Source: CAYQSU01 sp964420325
GTDB taxonomy: Bacteria > Pseudomonadota > Alphaproteobacteria > Rhodospirillales > Defluviicoccaceae
Length of the DNA: 13,079 nt
Assembly: GCA_964420325.1 (NCBI GenBank)
Contig: CAYQSU010000079.1
Location: 1-13,079 of the forward strand
Reading direction: 5' to 3'
Positions 1 to 8,668 of the stretch are shown piece after piece; the first letter of the stretch is position 1, and every line of letters begins with the position of its first letter. Under the pieces are notes generated by a model. That model was not told the DNA's origin. It did no database searches and saw only the letters and a list, made by a program, of their open reading frames with translations. The translations under genes were made by a program, and so were the position numbers.

Positions 1-622
1 CGCCGAGCTGGATGACGCCGGACTCGATCATCTCGTGATAGAGGTCGTTGCCCTCGCGGGTGCGCTCGCCGACCCCGGCGAACACCGAGTAGCCGCCGTG
101 GGCCTTGGCGATGTTGTTGATCAGCTCCATGATGATCACGGTCTTGCCGACGCCGGCGCCCCCGAACAGACCGACCTTTCCGCCTTTCGGATAGGGCTCG
201 ATGAGGTCGATGACCTTGATGCCGGTGACCAGGATCTCGGTCTCCGTCGCCTGATCGAGGAACGTCGGCGCCAGCCGGTGGATCGGAAACCGCTTCTTGG
301 TTTCGATCGGCCCGCGCTCGTCGACGGGCTCGCCGGTGACGTTCATGATCCGCCCCAGCGTCTCCGGTCCGACCGGCACGCTGATCGGCTCGCCGGTGTC
401 GACGACCTTCTGACCGCGCACCAGGCCGTCGGTGGTGTCCATCGCCACCGTCCGCACCGTGTTCTCGCCGAGATGCTGCGCGACCTCGAGCACCAGCGTC
501 CGGCCGTTCATGTCCACGTACAGCGCGTTGAGGATCTTCGGCAGATCCTGCTCCGCCTCGAACCGCACGTCGACGACGGCGCCCAACACCTGCGTCACAC
601 TCCCGACTACGTTTGTCGTCAT
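1..622 (-). CDS. atpD: F1-ATP synthase subunit beta, N-terminal 207 residues (runs off left edge)
   Basis: This is the catalytic beta subunit of F1, which makes ATP from ADP and phosphate on the cytoplasmic face of the inner membrane. The visible part holds the N-terminal beta-barrel (about residues 1-80) and the start of the nucleotide-binding domain. The Walker A loop GGAGVGKT lies at residues 154-161, and the catalytic glutamate is E186 in GERTREGND. The reading frame is open to the window edge after ...SGVIQLG, so about the last 55-60% of a usual ~470-residue protein is missing. The ATG at 622 is chosen because it gives the family N-terminus MTTNVVGSVTQVLG and has a GGGAG Shine-Dalgarno-like stretch 8 bases upstream. 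It is 46 bases downstream of atpG on the same strand, as expected for an F1 operon. A downstream atpC (epsilon) is expected outside the window but is not seen. Confidence 0.98.
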   Translation of the reverse strand, partial: MTTNVVGSVTQVLGAVVDVRFEAEQDLPKILNALYVDMNGRTLVLEVAQHLGENTVRTVAMDTTDGLVRGQKVVDTGEPISVPVGPETLGRIMNVTGEPVDERGPIETKKRFPIHRLAPTFLDQATETEILVTGIKVIDLIEPYPKGGKVGLFGGAGVGKTVIIMELINNIAKAHGGYSVFAGVGERTREGNDLYHEMIESGVIQLG

Positions 623-668
623 CGCATCTGCTCCCGTGGCATCGCTTCATTCGGCATGGCCGGCCGGC

Positions 669-1562
669 CTACACCGCCTCGGCACCGGAGATGATTTCGA
701 TCAGCTCCTTGGTAATGGCCGCCTGTCGCGTTCGATTGTAGGTCAAGGTCAGGCGGTCGATCAGCTCGCCGGCGTTGCGGGTGGCGTTGTCCATGGCGGT
801 CATCCGGGCGCCCTGTTCGGACGCGTAGCTCTCGAGGAGGGAACCGAAGATCTGAACGGAGACGTTGGCGGGCAGGAGCGCCGCCAACAGCTGGTCCTCG
901 CTCGGCTCGAGCTCGTAGGTGGCCGCCGACAGCGCCCCCTCCTCGTCCGCCTCGGCGCCCCGTTCCGGGATCGGGAACGGGATCAGCTGCTTCACCGTCA
1001 CCTGCAGGGACATCGCCGACTTGAAGGTGGTGTAGACGAGGGTGCACACGTCGAACTCGCCGGCGTCGAACATGTTTCGCACACGCCTCGCGATATCACG
1101 AGCGGGTCCGAACTGGGCGCCGGCCCGGGTCACGTTCTCGATCGTGTCGACGATCATCCCGCCGAAGCGGCGGCGAAGACCGTCCCGCCCCTTCTTGCCG
1201 ATGCAGAGGAACTTGACCTGCTTTCCGTCCTCGATCAGGCGCTCCGCGCGCCGGCGGGCTTGGCGGACGACGTTGACGTTGTAGCCGCCGCAGAGGCCGC
1301 GGTCGGCGGTGACGACGAGGAGCAGATGCACCGCCTCCCTGCCGGTGCCCGCAAGCAGCTTCGGCGCCATCTCGACGCTGGGCAGGCTCGCGATCAGGTC
1401 GGTCAGCATCCGCTCCATGCCCCGGGCATAGGGCCGGCCCTCATGGGCCGACAGTTCCGCGCGCTTCAGCTTGGATCCCGCGACCATCTTCATCGCCGAC
1501 GTGATCTTCTGCGTCGACCGCACGCTGGAGAGCCGTTTCCTCAGATCCTTCAGGCTTGCCAT
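669..1562 (-). CDS. atpG: F1-ATP synthase subunit gamma
   Basis: This is the 297-residue rotor shaft of F1 and couples rotation of the Fo c-ring to catalysis in the alpha3-beta3 hexamer. The N-terminal helix MASLKDLRKRLSSVRSTQKI followed by TSAMKMVAGSKLKRAE is the family signature. The internal TADRGLCGGYN and the C-terminal helix containing MDNATRNAGELIDRL and YNRTRQAAITKEL are also diagnostic. The two terminal helices form the antiparallel coiled coil that fills the hexamer core. The length is normal for alphaproteobacterial gamma subunits. The ATG at 1562 is the family start, but its ribosome-binding site is weak: the best match, GGGAAC, is about 11 bases away. It lies 41 bases downstream of atpA and 46 bases upstream of atpD. 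The TAG stop overlaps a self-complementary GGCC triplet repeat at 658-669. Confidence 0.98.
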   Translation of the reverse strand: MASLKDLRKRLSSVRSTQKITSAMKMVAGSKLKRAELSAHEGRPYARGMERMLTDLIASLPSVEMAPKLLAGTGREAVHLLLVVTADRGLCGGYNVNVVRQARRRAERLIEDGKQVKFLCIGKKGRDGLRRRFGGMIVDTIENVTRAGAQFGPARDIARRVRNMFDAGEFDVCTLVYTTFKSAMSLQVTVKQLIPFPIPERGAEADEEGALSAATYELEPSEDQLLAALLPANVSVQIFGSLLESYASEQGARMTAMDNATRNAGELIDRLTLTYNRTRQAAITKELIEIISGAEAV

Positions 1563-1603
1563 GCCGGGCTCGTTCCCTGTCCCCTGGTCCGTTCAGGCCG
1601 TAC

Positions 1604-3135
<1,532 letters not shown>

Positions 3136-3136
<1 letters not shown>

Positions 3137-3696
3137 TATCCAACCCCTTTCATGGCAAGGCGCAATCTCTGCAGCTTGGTGCGCAGGGAACTGTCGACCA
3201 TCTGCGAGCCGACCTTGACGATGAGCCCACCGAGAAGACCGGGGTCGACGCGGTCGGCGAGCGCCACGTCGGAGCCGGTGATGCGCTTAAGGGCGGCGCT
3301 GATCGCCTTCAGTTGCGTCTGGGTCAGCTTCTTCGCCGAGATCACCTCGGCGGCGGTTTCGCCTCGCCGCTCGGCCAGGATGTCGCGAAAGGCCCTGATG
3401 ACCCCCGGCAACGCGAACAGGCGCCGGTTGCGGGACAGCAGTCCCGCGAAGCGGCGGGTCAGGTCGTGCATCTCGGCCGCGGCCGCGAGCGCCGCCATGG
3501 CCCGCGCCTGATCGTTGCGCGAGATCGCCGGTGACCGCACCAGACGCCGGAGATCGGCGCTTTCGCGGATCATCTGGTCCAGGCGCAACAGATCCTGCTC
3601 GACCTGATCGAGAGCCTTGCCCTCGGTCGCGAGCTCGAACAGAGCCGTCGCATACCGCTCGGCAAGACCGCCGGATTCCTTGGACCGAGATGGCAC
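3136..3696 (-). CDS. atpH: F1-ATP synthase subunit delta (OSCP)
   Basis: This is the 186-residue peripheral-stalk subunit that links the top of the F1 head to the b subunits of Fo. The N-terminal helical domain begins GLAERYATALFELATEG, the usual delta/OSCP opening. The C-terminal part carries VDPGLLGGLIVKVGSQMVDSSL, the conserved beta-strand region near the end of the family. The start is GTG at 3696, supported by AAGGGGG about 7 bases upstream; no in-frame ATG fits the family N-terminus. It is the first gene of the F1 operon, preceded by 309 non-coding bases. Its TAA stop overlaps the atpA ATG by one base, so alpha translation may be coupled to delta. An alphaproteobacterial F1 operon starting at atpH with no Fo genes upstream is the usual layout. 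Confidence 0.97.
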
Positions 3697-3793
3697 CCGC
3701 GACCCCCTTCAGCGCATTCGTTGCCGGACCGGGAAGGGACGCGCGTTACGGGGAAACCTGCGCGCGAACCGTTCTGCCCCACGAAGAGCCTGT

Positions 3794-3822
3794 TCTCTAA
3801 CACAGCCATCCTGGCCTTGCAA
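3794..3822 (-). promoter_or_regulatory. Candidate promoter for the atpHAGD operon
   Basis: On the minus strand, TTGCAA (3822-3817) is followed after 17 bases by TAGAGA (3799-3794); TTAGAG with a 16-base spacer is the alternative. The -35 element matches the vegetative consensus well and the -10 element moderately. It lies about 100 bases upstream of the atpH GTG in the only non-coding stretch ahead of the operon. This is inferred from sequence resemblance only. Confidence 0.45.
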
Positions 3823-3943
3823 CCCGACTCCCCGGACGCTGACGGCGCGGCAAGACAAGGAGAAACAACCGGCGCGAGGGGGTCGAGGCGGCGGCATCCG
3901 GGACCGCGATCCCGGCTGGCGATGGCGCCGTCCGCGCCCCTGT

Positions 3944-3961
3944 GCGCCGGGGTTTCGGCGC
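3944..3961 (-). terminator. Candidate hairpin downstream of priA
   Basis: GCGCCG (3944-3949) and CGGCGC (3956-3961) form a perfect 6-bp GC stem with a 6-base loop, 45 bases past the priA stop. No T-run follows on the minus strand, so an intrinsic terminator is unproven. It could be a processing or Rho-associated structure, or chance in GC-rich DNA. Confidence 0.25.
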
Positions 3962-4005
3962 GCTGTCTAAACCATAGATTGAAGGCTTCGCACTCACTCG
4001 CCGCT

Positions 4006-6216
4006 TCAAAGAAAGCTGTAGGGATCGACGTCCACCTGCACGCGCGTCGAGCGGGAAAGGCTCGCCGACGCGAGCCAGCGTCGCAGCGTCGCCGACAGGG
4101 CGAACCCCTTGTCGGCCTTGACCAGCAGGCGGCGGCGGTGGCGGCCGCGCAGGAGCGCGAGAGGGGCGGGCGCGGGCCCCAGCACCGCCATCCCGTCGAT
4201 CCTCGGTGCCGCCCTTGCCAGCGCCCGGGCGGCGGCGTCGGCGACGCGCTCGTCCGGGTCCGAGACGATGATGGCGGCAAGCCGGCCGAACGGCGGCAAC
4301 CGCGCCTGCCGGCGGTCATCGATCTCGGCCGCGAGGAACGCGTCTCGGTCGCCGCGGGCGAGCGCGGCGATCACCGGATGCTCGGGCATGTGGGTCTGCA
4401 GGACGACCCGGCCGGGCCGCTCGGCGCGGCCGGCGCGGCCGGCCACCTGGGACAGGAGCTGATACGTCCGCTCGGCGGCCCTGAGGTCGCCGCCGCCGAG
4501 GCCGAGATCGGCGTCGACCACGCCGACCAGGGTCAACAGCGGGAAGTGATAGCCCTTGGCGACGATCTGCGTGCCGATCACCAGATCGACGGCATGGCTC
4601 TCCATCCGCTGCACCAGATCGGCGGCGGCCCTGGGGCCGGTCAGCGTGTCGCTGGTCGCGAGCGCAACGCGGGCCTCGGGGCACACCGAAGCGATCTCCT
4701 CGGCCACCCTCTCGACGCCCGGGCCGCAGCCGGCGAGGCTGTCTTCGGCGCCGCACGCCGGACACGCCCCGGGCAGCGCCTCGGCATGGCCGCAGTGATG
4801 GCAGACGAGGCGTCCGACCAGCCGGTGCTCGACCAGCCACGCCGTGCAGTTGGGACAGCGGATGCGGAAGCCGCAGCGTCGACACAGCGTCAAGGGCGCG
4901 TAGCCGCGGCGATTGAGAAACAGCATGGCCTGGGAGCCGCCGGCGAGCGCATCGCCGAGCGCCGTCCTGAGCGTCGGCGAGAGGAAGCCGCCGCGGGGCG
5001 GCGGATCGGCCCTAAGATCGACGACGTCGACGGCGGGCGGCGCCGTCGCGGCGTGGCGGTCGGGGAGATGGACGCACCGGTAACGTCCCTCGTCGGCGTT
5101 GACCAGCGTCTCCAGGGATGGCGTCGCCGACACCAGGACCGCCGGCAGGTCGCCCAGTCGTGCGCGCACGACGGCCATGTCGCGGGCGTTGTAGGCGACG
5201 CCGTCGTCCTGCTTGAACGACGCGTCGTGCTCCTCGTCGACGATGATCAGCCCGAGCCGCGGAAACGGCAGGAACAGGGCCGAGCGCGCGCCGACGACGA
5301 CCGGTACCCGGCCCTCGGCGACGGCACGCCAGGTGCGCCGGCGATAGGCATCGCCGAGATCCGAGTGCCACTGCGCCGGCGCCGCCCCGAACCGCTCGCC
5401 AAACCGCGTCAGCCACTGGGCGCCGAGGGCGATCTCGGGCAGCAGCACCAGCGTCTGCAGGCCCTGTTCGAGCGCGTTGGATATCGCTTCGAAGTAGACT
5501 TCGGTCTTGCCCGATCCGGCGACGCCGTCGACCACGGTCACCGCGAATCCGCGGCCGACGGCGCCTCTCAACCGCTCGGCAGCGGCAGCCTGCGCCGGCG
5601 ACAGCGCCGGTCCCGGTCGCCGCCAGTCCGGCGGCACCGTGTCGTCCTGGCCAGCGTCAATGCGCATCAGCACGCCGGCCTTCGTCAGCGCGCCGACGAC
5701 CGACGGCCCGACGCCCGCCTGGCGCGCCAGGTCCGAAGCCGTCCGCGGTCGCCCGTCGGCCAGCACCGCGACGACACGGCGGCGGGCATCCGTCCAGCGG
5801 ATGTCCTCCCGGGCCGGCTCGGCCAGGCGAAAGGCAGGGGCGGTCCGCGGCGCGCGCAGGGCACCGGCACCGCTCATCGCCATCCGCAGCACGGTGCCGG
5901 CGGGATGCACGGTATACGCGGCCACCCATTCGACGAAGCGGCGGGAGACCGCCGGCAGCGGCGGCGAATCGTAGCAGTGGCCGATGCTCTTCAGCCGGTC
6001 TTCGGGCACCGCATCCTGGCCCGGTCCCCACACCACGCCAGTGAGCTCGCGTCTCGCGAACGGCACCCGGACGAAGCTGCCGTCCTCGACGACGATGCCT
6101 GCGGGAACGCGGTAGGCGTACGTTCCGGCGAGCGGCAGCGGCAGCATCACCTCGACCCGCTCGCCGCCGGCATGGCGGCCCGGCAAGGAGGAACCGGCGT
6201 CTCGACCATTCGACAT
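4006..6216 (-). CDS. priA: Primosomal protein N', replication-restart helicase PriA
   Basis: This is a 736-residue 3'-to-5' superfamily 2 DNA helicase that recognises stalled or repaired forks and starts reloading of the replicative helicase. The N-terminal 3'-end-binding domain (about residues 20-110) contains VEVMLPLPLAGTYAYRVP. Helicase motifs are Walker A GVAGSGKT (231-238), DEEH (327-330) and LVSATPS (361-367). Eight cysteines at 445, 448, 454, 457, 472, 475, 485 and 488 form the two zinc sites typical of PriA. Further helicase motifs follow, including VIGTQIVAKGYHFP and QVAGRAGRAERPG, and the protein ends ...VQVDVDPYSFL. The ATG at 6216 is preferred. An in-frame ATG at 6273 would add 19 residues not resembling the family and would overlap the divergent DUF484 start. 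Placement upstream of the F1 operon is common in alphaproteobacteria. Confidence 0.97.
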   Translation of the reverse strand: MSNGRDAGSSLPGRHAGGERVEVMLPLPLAGTYAYRVPAGIVVEDGSFVRVPFARRELTGVVWGPGQDAVPEDRLKSIGHCYDSPPLPAVSRRFVEWVAAYTVHPAGTVLRMAMSGAGALRAPRTAPAFRLAEPAREDIRWTDARRRVVAVLADGRPRTASDLARQAGVGPSVVGALTKAGVLMRIDAGQDDTVPPDWRRPGPALSPAQAAAAERLRGAVGRGFAVTVVDGVAGSGKTEVYFEAISNALEQGLQTLVLLPEIALGAQWLTRFGERFGAAPAQWHSDLGDAYRRRTWRAVAEGRVPVVVGARSALFLPFPRLGLIIVDEEHDASFKQDDGVAYNARDMAVVRARLGDLPAVLVSATPSLETLVNADEGRYRCVHLPDRHAATAPPAVDVVDLRADPPPRGGFLSPTLRTALGDALAGGSQAMLFLNRRGYAPLTLCRRCGFRIRCPNCTAWLVEHRLVGRLVCHHCGHAEALPGACPACGAEDSLAGCGPGVERVAEEIASVCPEARVALATSDTLTGPRAAADLVQRMESHAVDLVIGTQIVAKGYHFPLLTLVGVVDADLGLGGGDLRAAERTYQLLSQVAGRAGRAERPGRVVLQTHMPEHPVIAALARGDRDAFLAAEIDDRRQARLPPFGRLAAIIVSDPDERVADAAARALARAAPRIDGMAVLGPAPAPLALLRGRHRRRLLVKADKGFALSATLRRWLASASLSRSTRVQVDVDPYSFL

Positions 6217-6223
6217 GGCTCTG

Positions 6224-6252
6224 AGTTTAGCCGTTAGCGCAAGACCTGCGAA
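6224..6252 (-). promoter_or_regulatory. Candidate promoter for priA
   Basis: On the minus strand, TTCGCA (6252-6247), a 17-base spacer and TAAACT (6229-6224) resemble a vegetative promoter, with four of six matches in each box. The predicted transcript start falls at or within a few bases of the priA ATG at 6216, which would make the mRNA leaderless or nearly so. The only supports are spacing and the absence of a clear Shine-Dalgarno site. Confidence 0.3.
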
Positions 6253-6263
6253 TCTGCTATAGG
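6234..6263 (+). promoter_or_regulatory. Candidate promoter for DUF484-xerC
   Basis: TTAGCG (6234-6239), an 18-base spacer and TATAGG (6258-6263) form a modest promoter match in the 55-base divergent region. A start about 7 bases after the -10 box falls almost on the ATG at 6272, again suggesting a leaderless transcript. The AGG of the -10 box could instead act as a ribosome-binding site 8 bases from the ATG if transcription begins further upstream. Confidence 0.3.
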
Positions 6264-6271
6264 CGCGAGCC

Positions 6272-6997
6272 ATGACGACCAGGAGAGCGAAAGGTCGGCC
6301 GCAGCGGAGCGATCCTGCCGCCGGCGCGCTGTCGACCGAGCAGGTTTCCGCCTATCTGCTCGAGCATCCGGAGTTCTTCACCGAGCATCCCGACCTCCTG
6401 ATGATGCTGGCACCGCCGGCCCGATGGAGCGGCGATTCGGTGGTCGACCTGCAGAAGTTCATGGTCGACACCCTCCGCGAGGAGCTGGACGGCCTCCGCA
6501 ACTGCACGCAGGAGGTGATCGAAACCAGCCGCGCGAACATGACCAACCAGACGCGGACCCACGCCGCCGTCCTCGCCCTCTTGACGGCGAGCGATCTCGA
6601 GCGGTTCGTGCGTATCGTCCACGACGACCTCACGCTCCTCCTCGACGTCGACGCCGCCGCGCTTGCCTTCGAGCCCGGGTCCTTGCGCGGCGCCGACGGC
6701 CTCGATGTCCAGCGTCTTGCGGAAACCGACGTCGACCGCTGGATCGGCCGCGGGCAGGAGGTCGTGCTGATCGACGACATCTCGGACGACGGTGCCGTGT
6801 TCGGCGCCGCCGCCGGCCTCGTGCGATCGGCGGCGCTGGTGCGCCTCAGGCCGGGCGAAACCGCGCCCGAGGGCATGCTGGCCCTGGGTTCCCGGCATCA
6901 GGGGATGTTCCATCCGGGACAGGGGACCGAGCTTCTGCGTTTCCTCGCCCGCGTCGTGGAGCGATGCCTGGAACGCCTGCTCGCCGCCGGCGCCTGA
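6272..6997 (+). CDS. DUF484 family protein, GAF-like, upstream of xerC
   Basis: This is a 241-residue soluble protein of the DUF484 family, which has no established biochemical role and is widely found just ahead of xerC in proteobacteria. Its family signature is YLLEHPEFFTEHPDLLMML (28-46). A helical, probably coiled-coil stretch follows at about 55-90. The rest (about 100-241) is the GAF-like domain, including LLLDVDAAALAFEP and a C-terminal LALGSRHQGMFHPGQGTELLRFL. No ligand-binding residues can be assigned. The ATG at 6272 lies on a CATG palindrome whose other strand offers an ATG in the priA frame. The 3' end overlaps xerC by 34 bases, so the two genes are probably cotranscribed and translationally coupled. 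A role alongside XerC is suggested by position only. Confidence 0.9.
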   Translation: MTTRRAKGRPQRSDPAAGALSTEQVSAYLLEHPEFFTEHPDLLMMLAPPARWSGDSVVDLQKFMVDTLREELDGLRNCTQEVIETSRANMTNQTRTHAAVLALLTASDLERFVRIVHDDLTLLLDVDAAALAFEPGSLRGADGLDVQRLAETDVDRWIGRGQEVVLIDDISDDGAVFGAAAGLVRSAALVRLRPGETAPEGMLALGSRHQGMFHPGQGTELLRFLARVVERCLERLLAAGA

Positions 6998-7905
6998 AGA
7001 CGGACGCTTCGGCGTCGCCGGATGTCGCCGCCGCCGCCGCCGCCTGGCTCTCTTGGCTCGCCGACGAGCGGCGGGCCGCAGGCAACACCGGGGACGCCTA
7101 CGGCCGCGATCTCGAGACGTTTCTCGGCTTCCTGTGCCGACATCTCGGCCGCCCGCCCGGGCTCGCCGAGTTGCGGGCGCTGACGCCCGCGGACTTCCGC
7201 TCCTACCTCGCCGACAGCGCCGCCGGCGGCTTGGCCAGGTCCTCGATCGCCCGGTCGCTCGCCGCCGTGCGCGGTTTCTTCCGCTTTCTCGACCGACGGG
7301 GGTTCGTCCACAACGCCGCCGTGCGCACGCTGCGCACGCCGAGGGTGCCGATGTCGGTGCCGAAGGCGCTCACCGTCGCCGACGCCCGCGGCGTCATCGA
7401 GACCGCCGCCGATCTCAGCGATGCCGCCTGGGTGGCGCTCCGCGACGTCGCCCTGTTCACGTTTCTCTACGGCTGCGGCCTCAGGATCGGCGAGGCGTTG
7501 AGCCTGCGACGCAAGGACGTGCCGGCGGGCGACACCATGGTGGTCACCGGCAAGGGCGGCAAGCAGCGGCTGGTGCCGGTGCTCGCCGTCGTCCGCGAGG
7601 CCCTCGGCGCCTATCTGGCGGTATGCCCGCATGCGGTCGCAGCCGACGCCCCGCTGTTCGTCGGCATCCGCGGCGGTCCCCTCAATGCCGGCGTGGTGCA
7701 GCGGCAGATGCGCCGGCTGCGGGCGCTCCTGGGCCTGCCGGAGACGGCGACGCCGCACGCGCTGCGTCACAGCTTCGCCACCCACCTGCTTGCCGGCGGC
7801 GGCGATCTCAGGACCATCCAGGAGCTGCTCGGCCACGCCTCGCTGACGACGACGCAGCGCTACACCGACGTCGATGTCGCCCGGCTCGCCGCCGTCCATG
7901 GCGCC
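6964..7905 (+). CDS. xerC: Tyrosine recombinase XerC, 3' end lost in assembly gap
   Basis: This is a site-specific tyrosine recombinase that acts with XerD and FtsK at dif to resolve chromosome dimers. 314 residues are visible. The N-terminal SAM-like DNA-binding domain spans about 20-115, and the catalytic domain about 130-314. All six catalytic residues are present: R174 (GLRIGE), K197 (GKGGKQR), H265 and R268 (HALRHSFATHLL), H291 (LLGHASLTT) and Y300 (QRYTDVD). XerC is favoured over XerD because of the DUF484 gene directly upstream. The ATG at 6964 overlaps DUF484 by 34 bases; GGAG lies only 2 bases before it, so the ribosome-binding spacing is poor and coupling is likely. The visible part is already full core length, so only a short C-terminal tail and the stop codon should be hidden by the N-run. 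It is not a pseudogene on this evidence. Confidence 0.93.
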
Positions 7906-8005
7906 NNNNNNNNNNNNNNNNNNNNNNNNNNNNNNNNNNNNNNNNNNNNNNNNNNNNNNNNNNNNNNNNNNNNNNNNNNNNNNNNNNNNNNNNNNNNNNN
8001 NNNNN
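7906..8005. other. Assembly gap of 100 N
   Basis: Exactly 100 undetermined bases separate two contig ends. The run hides the 3' end of xerC from the left and the 3' end of the MFS gene from the right. Exactly 100 N is the conventional filler for a gap of unknown length, so distances and reading frames across it have no meaning. Confidence 0.99.
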
Positions 8006-8386
8006 GGGTCCGGCGTAGCGGTCGACCAGCATCCGCAGCCCCGGCATGTAGGTCGCAGCGAGCGCCGCCCCCGCCAGCGCCCGCAGCGCCAGCGCCGACC
8101 AGAAGCCGTCGGCGAACAGGGCGAAGCCGGCCGCCGCGCCGGCCGCCGTGGCGGCACCGGCGACGTAGACGAGACGCGCATCGACGCGGTCGGTCAACGC
8201 CACCAGGACCGGCGCGCCGAGGGCATAGCCGGCGAAGTAGATGCCGGCGATCCAGCCCGCCTCGGTGTTGCTGAGCCCCCATTCGGCGACGAAAGTCGGC
8301 AGCAGCGCCGGAAACGCGAACACGCCCAGCATGGTGAGCACCTCCGCGGCGCACACGGAGGCAATCAATGGCCCGCCTCGGGTCAT
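8006..8386 (-). CDS. MFS transporter, N-terminal 127 residues (cut by gap)
   Basis: This is an inner-membrane transporter of the major facilitator superfamily; the substrate cannot be told. The visible part holds about four transmembrane helices, near residues 7-32, 42-64, 71-90 and 93-113. The loop between helices 2 and 3 carries LVALTDRVDARLV, a degenerate form of MFS motif A in which the D-R pair (66-67) is kept. WGLSNTEAGWIAGIYFAGYALGAP before it is typical of helix 2 and its approach. The ATG at 8386 overlaps the stop of the preceding gene as ATGA, so translation is probably coupled. A usual MFS protein has about 400 residues, so roughly 270 residues (about 0.8 kb) should lie in the gap unless the gene is truncated. 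Confidence 0.85.
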
Positions 8387-8637
8387 GCCCGCCGACGGCG
8401 GTTGAGGCGACGGACGAGGTCCCTGGCGCGCTCGGCACCGCGGTCGAACGTCGCCGCCCACTCCGGATGCCGGTGTCTCAGCCGCCGGAGCCGTTCCTTC
8501 GCCCACGGCGATTCCTGTGACAGGATGGCAAGGCCGATGGCCAGGAACAGCACCCCCTGCAGGATGGGCAGGACCAGGCCGACGACGCCGAGAACGACGA
8601 ACGCCCAGCCGACCGCCAGCTTAAGCCACCGTTTCAT
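8383..8637 (-). CDS. Small membrane protein, PGPGW/DUF454-like
   Basis: This is an 84-residue protein with two adjacent hydrophobic segments, at about residues 4-21 and 22-40, separated by a turn at LPILQG. A strongly basic cytoplasmic tail follows, from about 48 to the end, ending RRLNRRRRA. The pattern VGWAFVVLGVVGLVLPILQG then VLFLAIGLAILSQESPWAKE resembles small alphaproteobacterial membrane proteins annotated as PGPGW or DUF454-like, though the PGPGW motif itself is not present. Function is unknown. The ATG at 8637 is chosen because it begins MKRWLK just before the first helix. A GTG at 8685 would add 16 residues and overlap lpdA. The ribosome-binding site is poor. It starts 31 bases after the lpdA stop, and its stop overlaps the MFS start (ATGA), suggesting an lpdA-small protein-MFS transcript. 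Confidence 0.8.
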   Translation of the reverse strand: MKRWLKLAVGWAFVVLGVVGLVLPILQGVLFLAIGLAILSQESPWAKERLRRLRHRHPEWAATFDRGAERARDLVRRLNRRRRA

Positions 8638-8668
8638 CGCGATCGGAGGTGGCTGCACCCGTGACCGG

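Larger units (their letters stand above)
3697..4005. other. Intergenic region between priA and atpH
   Basis: These 309 bases lie between the priA stop and the atpH start, both on the minus strand. They hold the candidate F1 operon promoter (3794-3822) and a GC-rich hairpin (3944-3961). A second short inverted repeat, CCGGGA/TCCCGG, is at 3898-3903 and 3910-3915. A locally AT-richer patch lies at about 3966-4018, where priA ends. I see no convincing small gene: the open frames lack a good ribosome-binding site and look like low-complexity Arg/Pro/Ala sequence. Confidence 0.7.

Noticed and set aside
3797..4009. A 70-residue open frame on the minus strand between priA and atpH
   Set aside because: No clear ribosome-binding site, overlap with the atpH promoter candidate, and Arg/Pro-rich composition without hydrophobic or domain pattern.
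3721..6237. An 838-codon open frame on the plus strand
   Set aside because: It is antisense to the whole of priA. The translation is low-complexity Arg/Gly/Ala/Asp sequence with no recognisable motif.
6217..6273. A 19-residue N-terminal extension of PriA
   Set aside because: It does not resemble PriA and would consume the whole divergent promoter region. The ATG at 6216 is the better start, though not proven.
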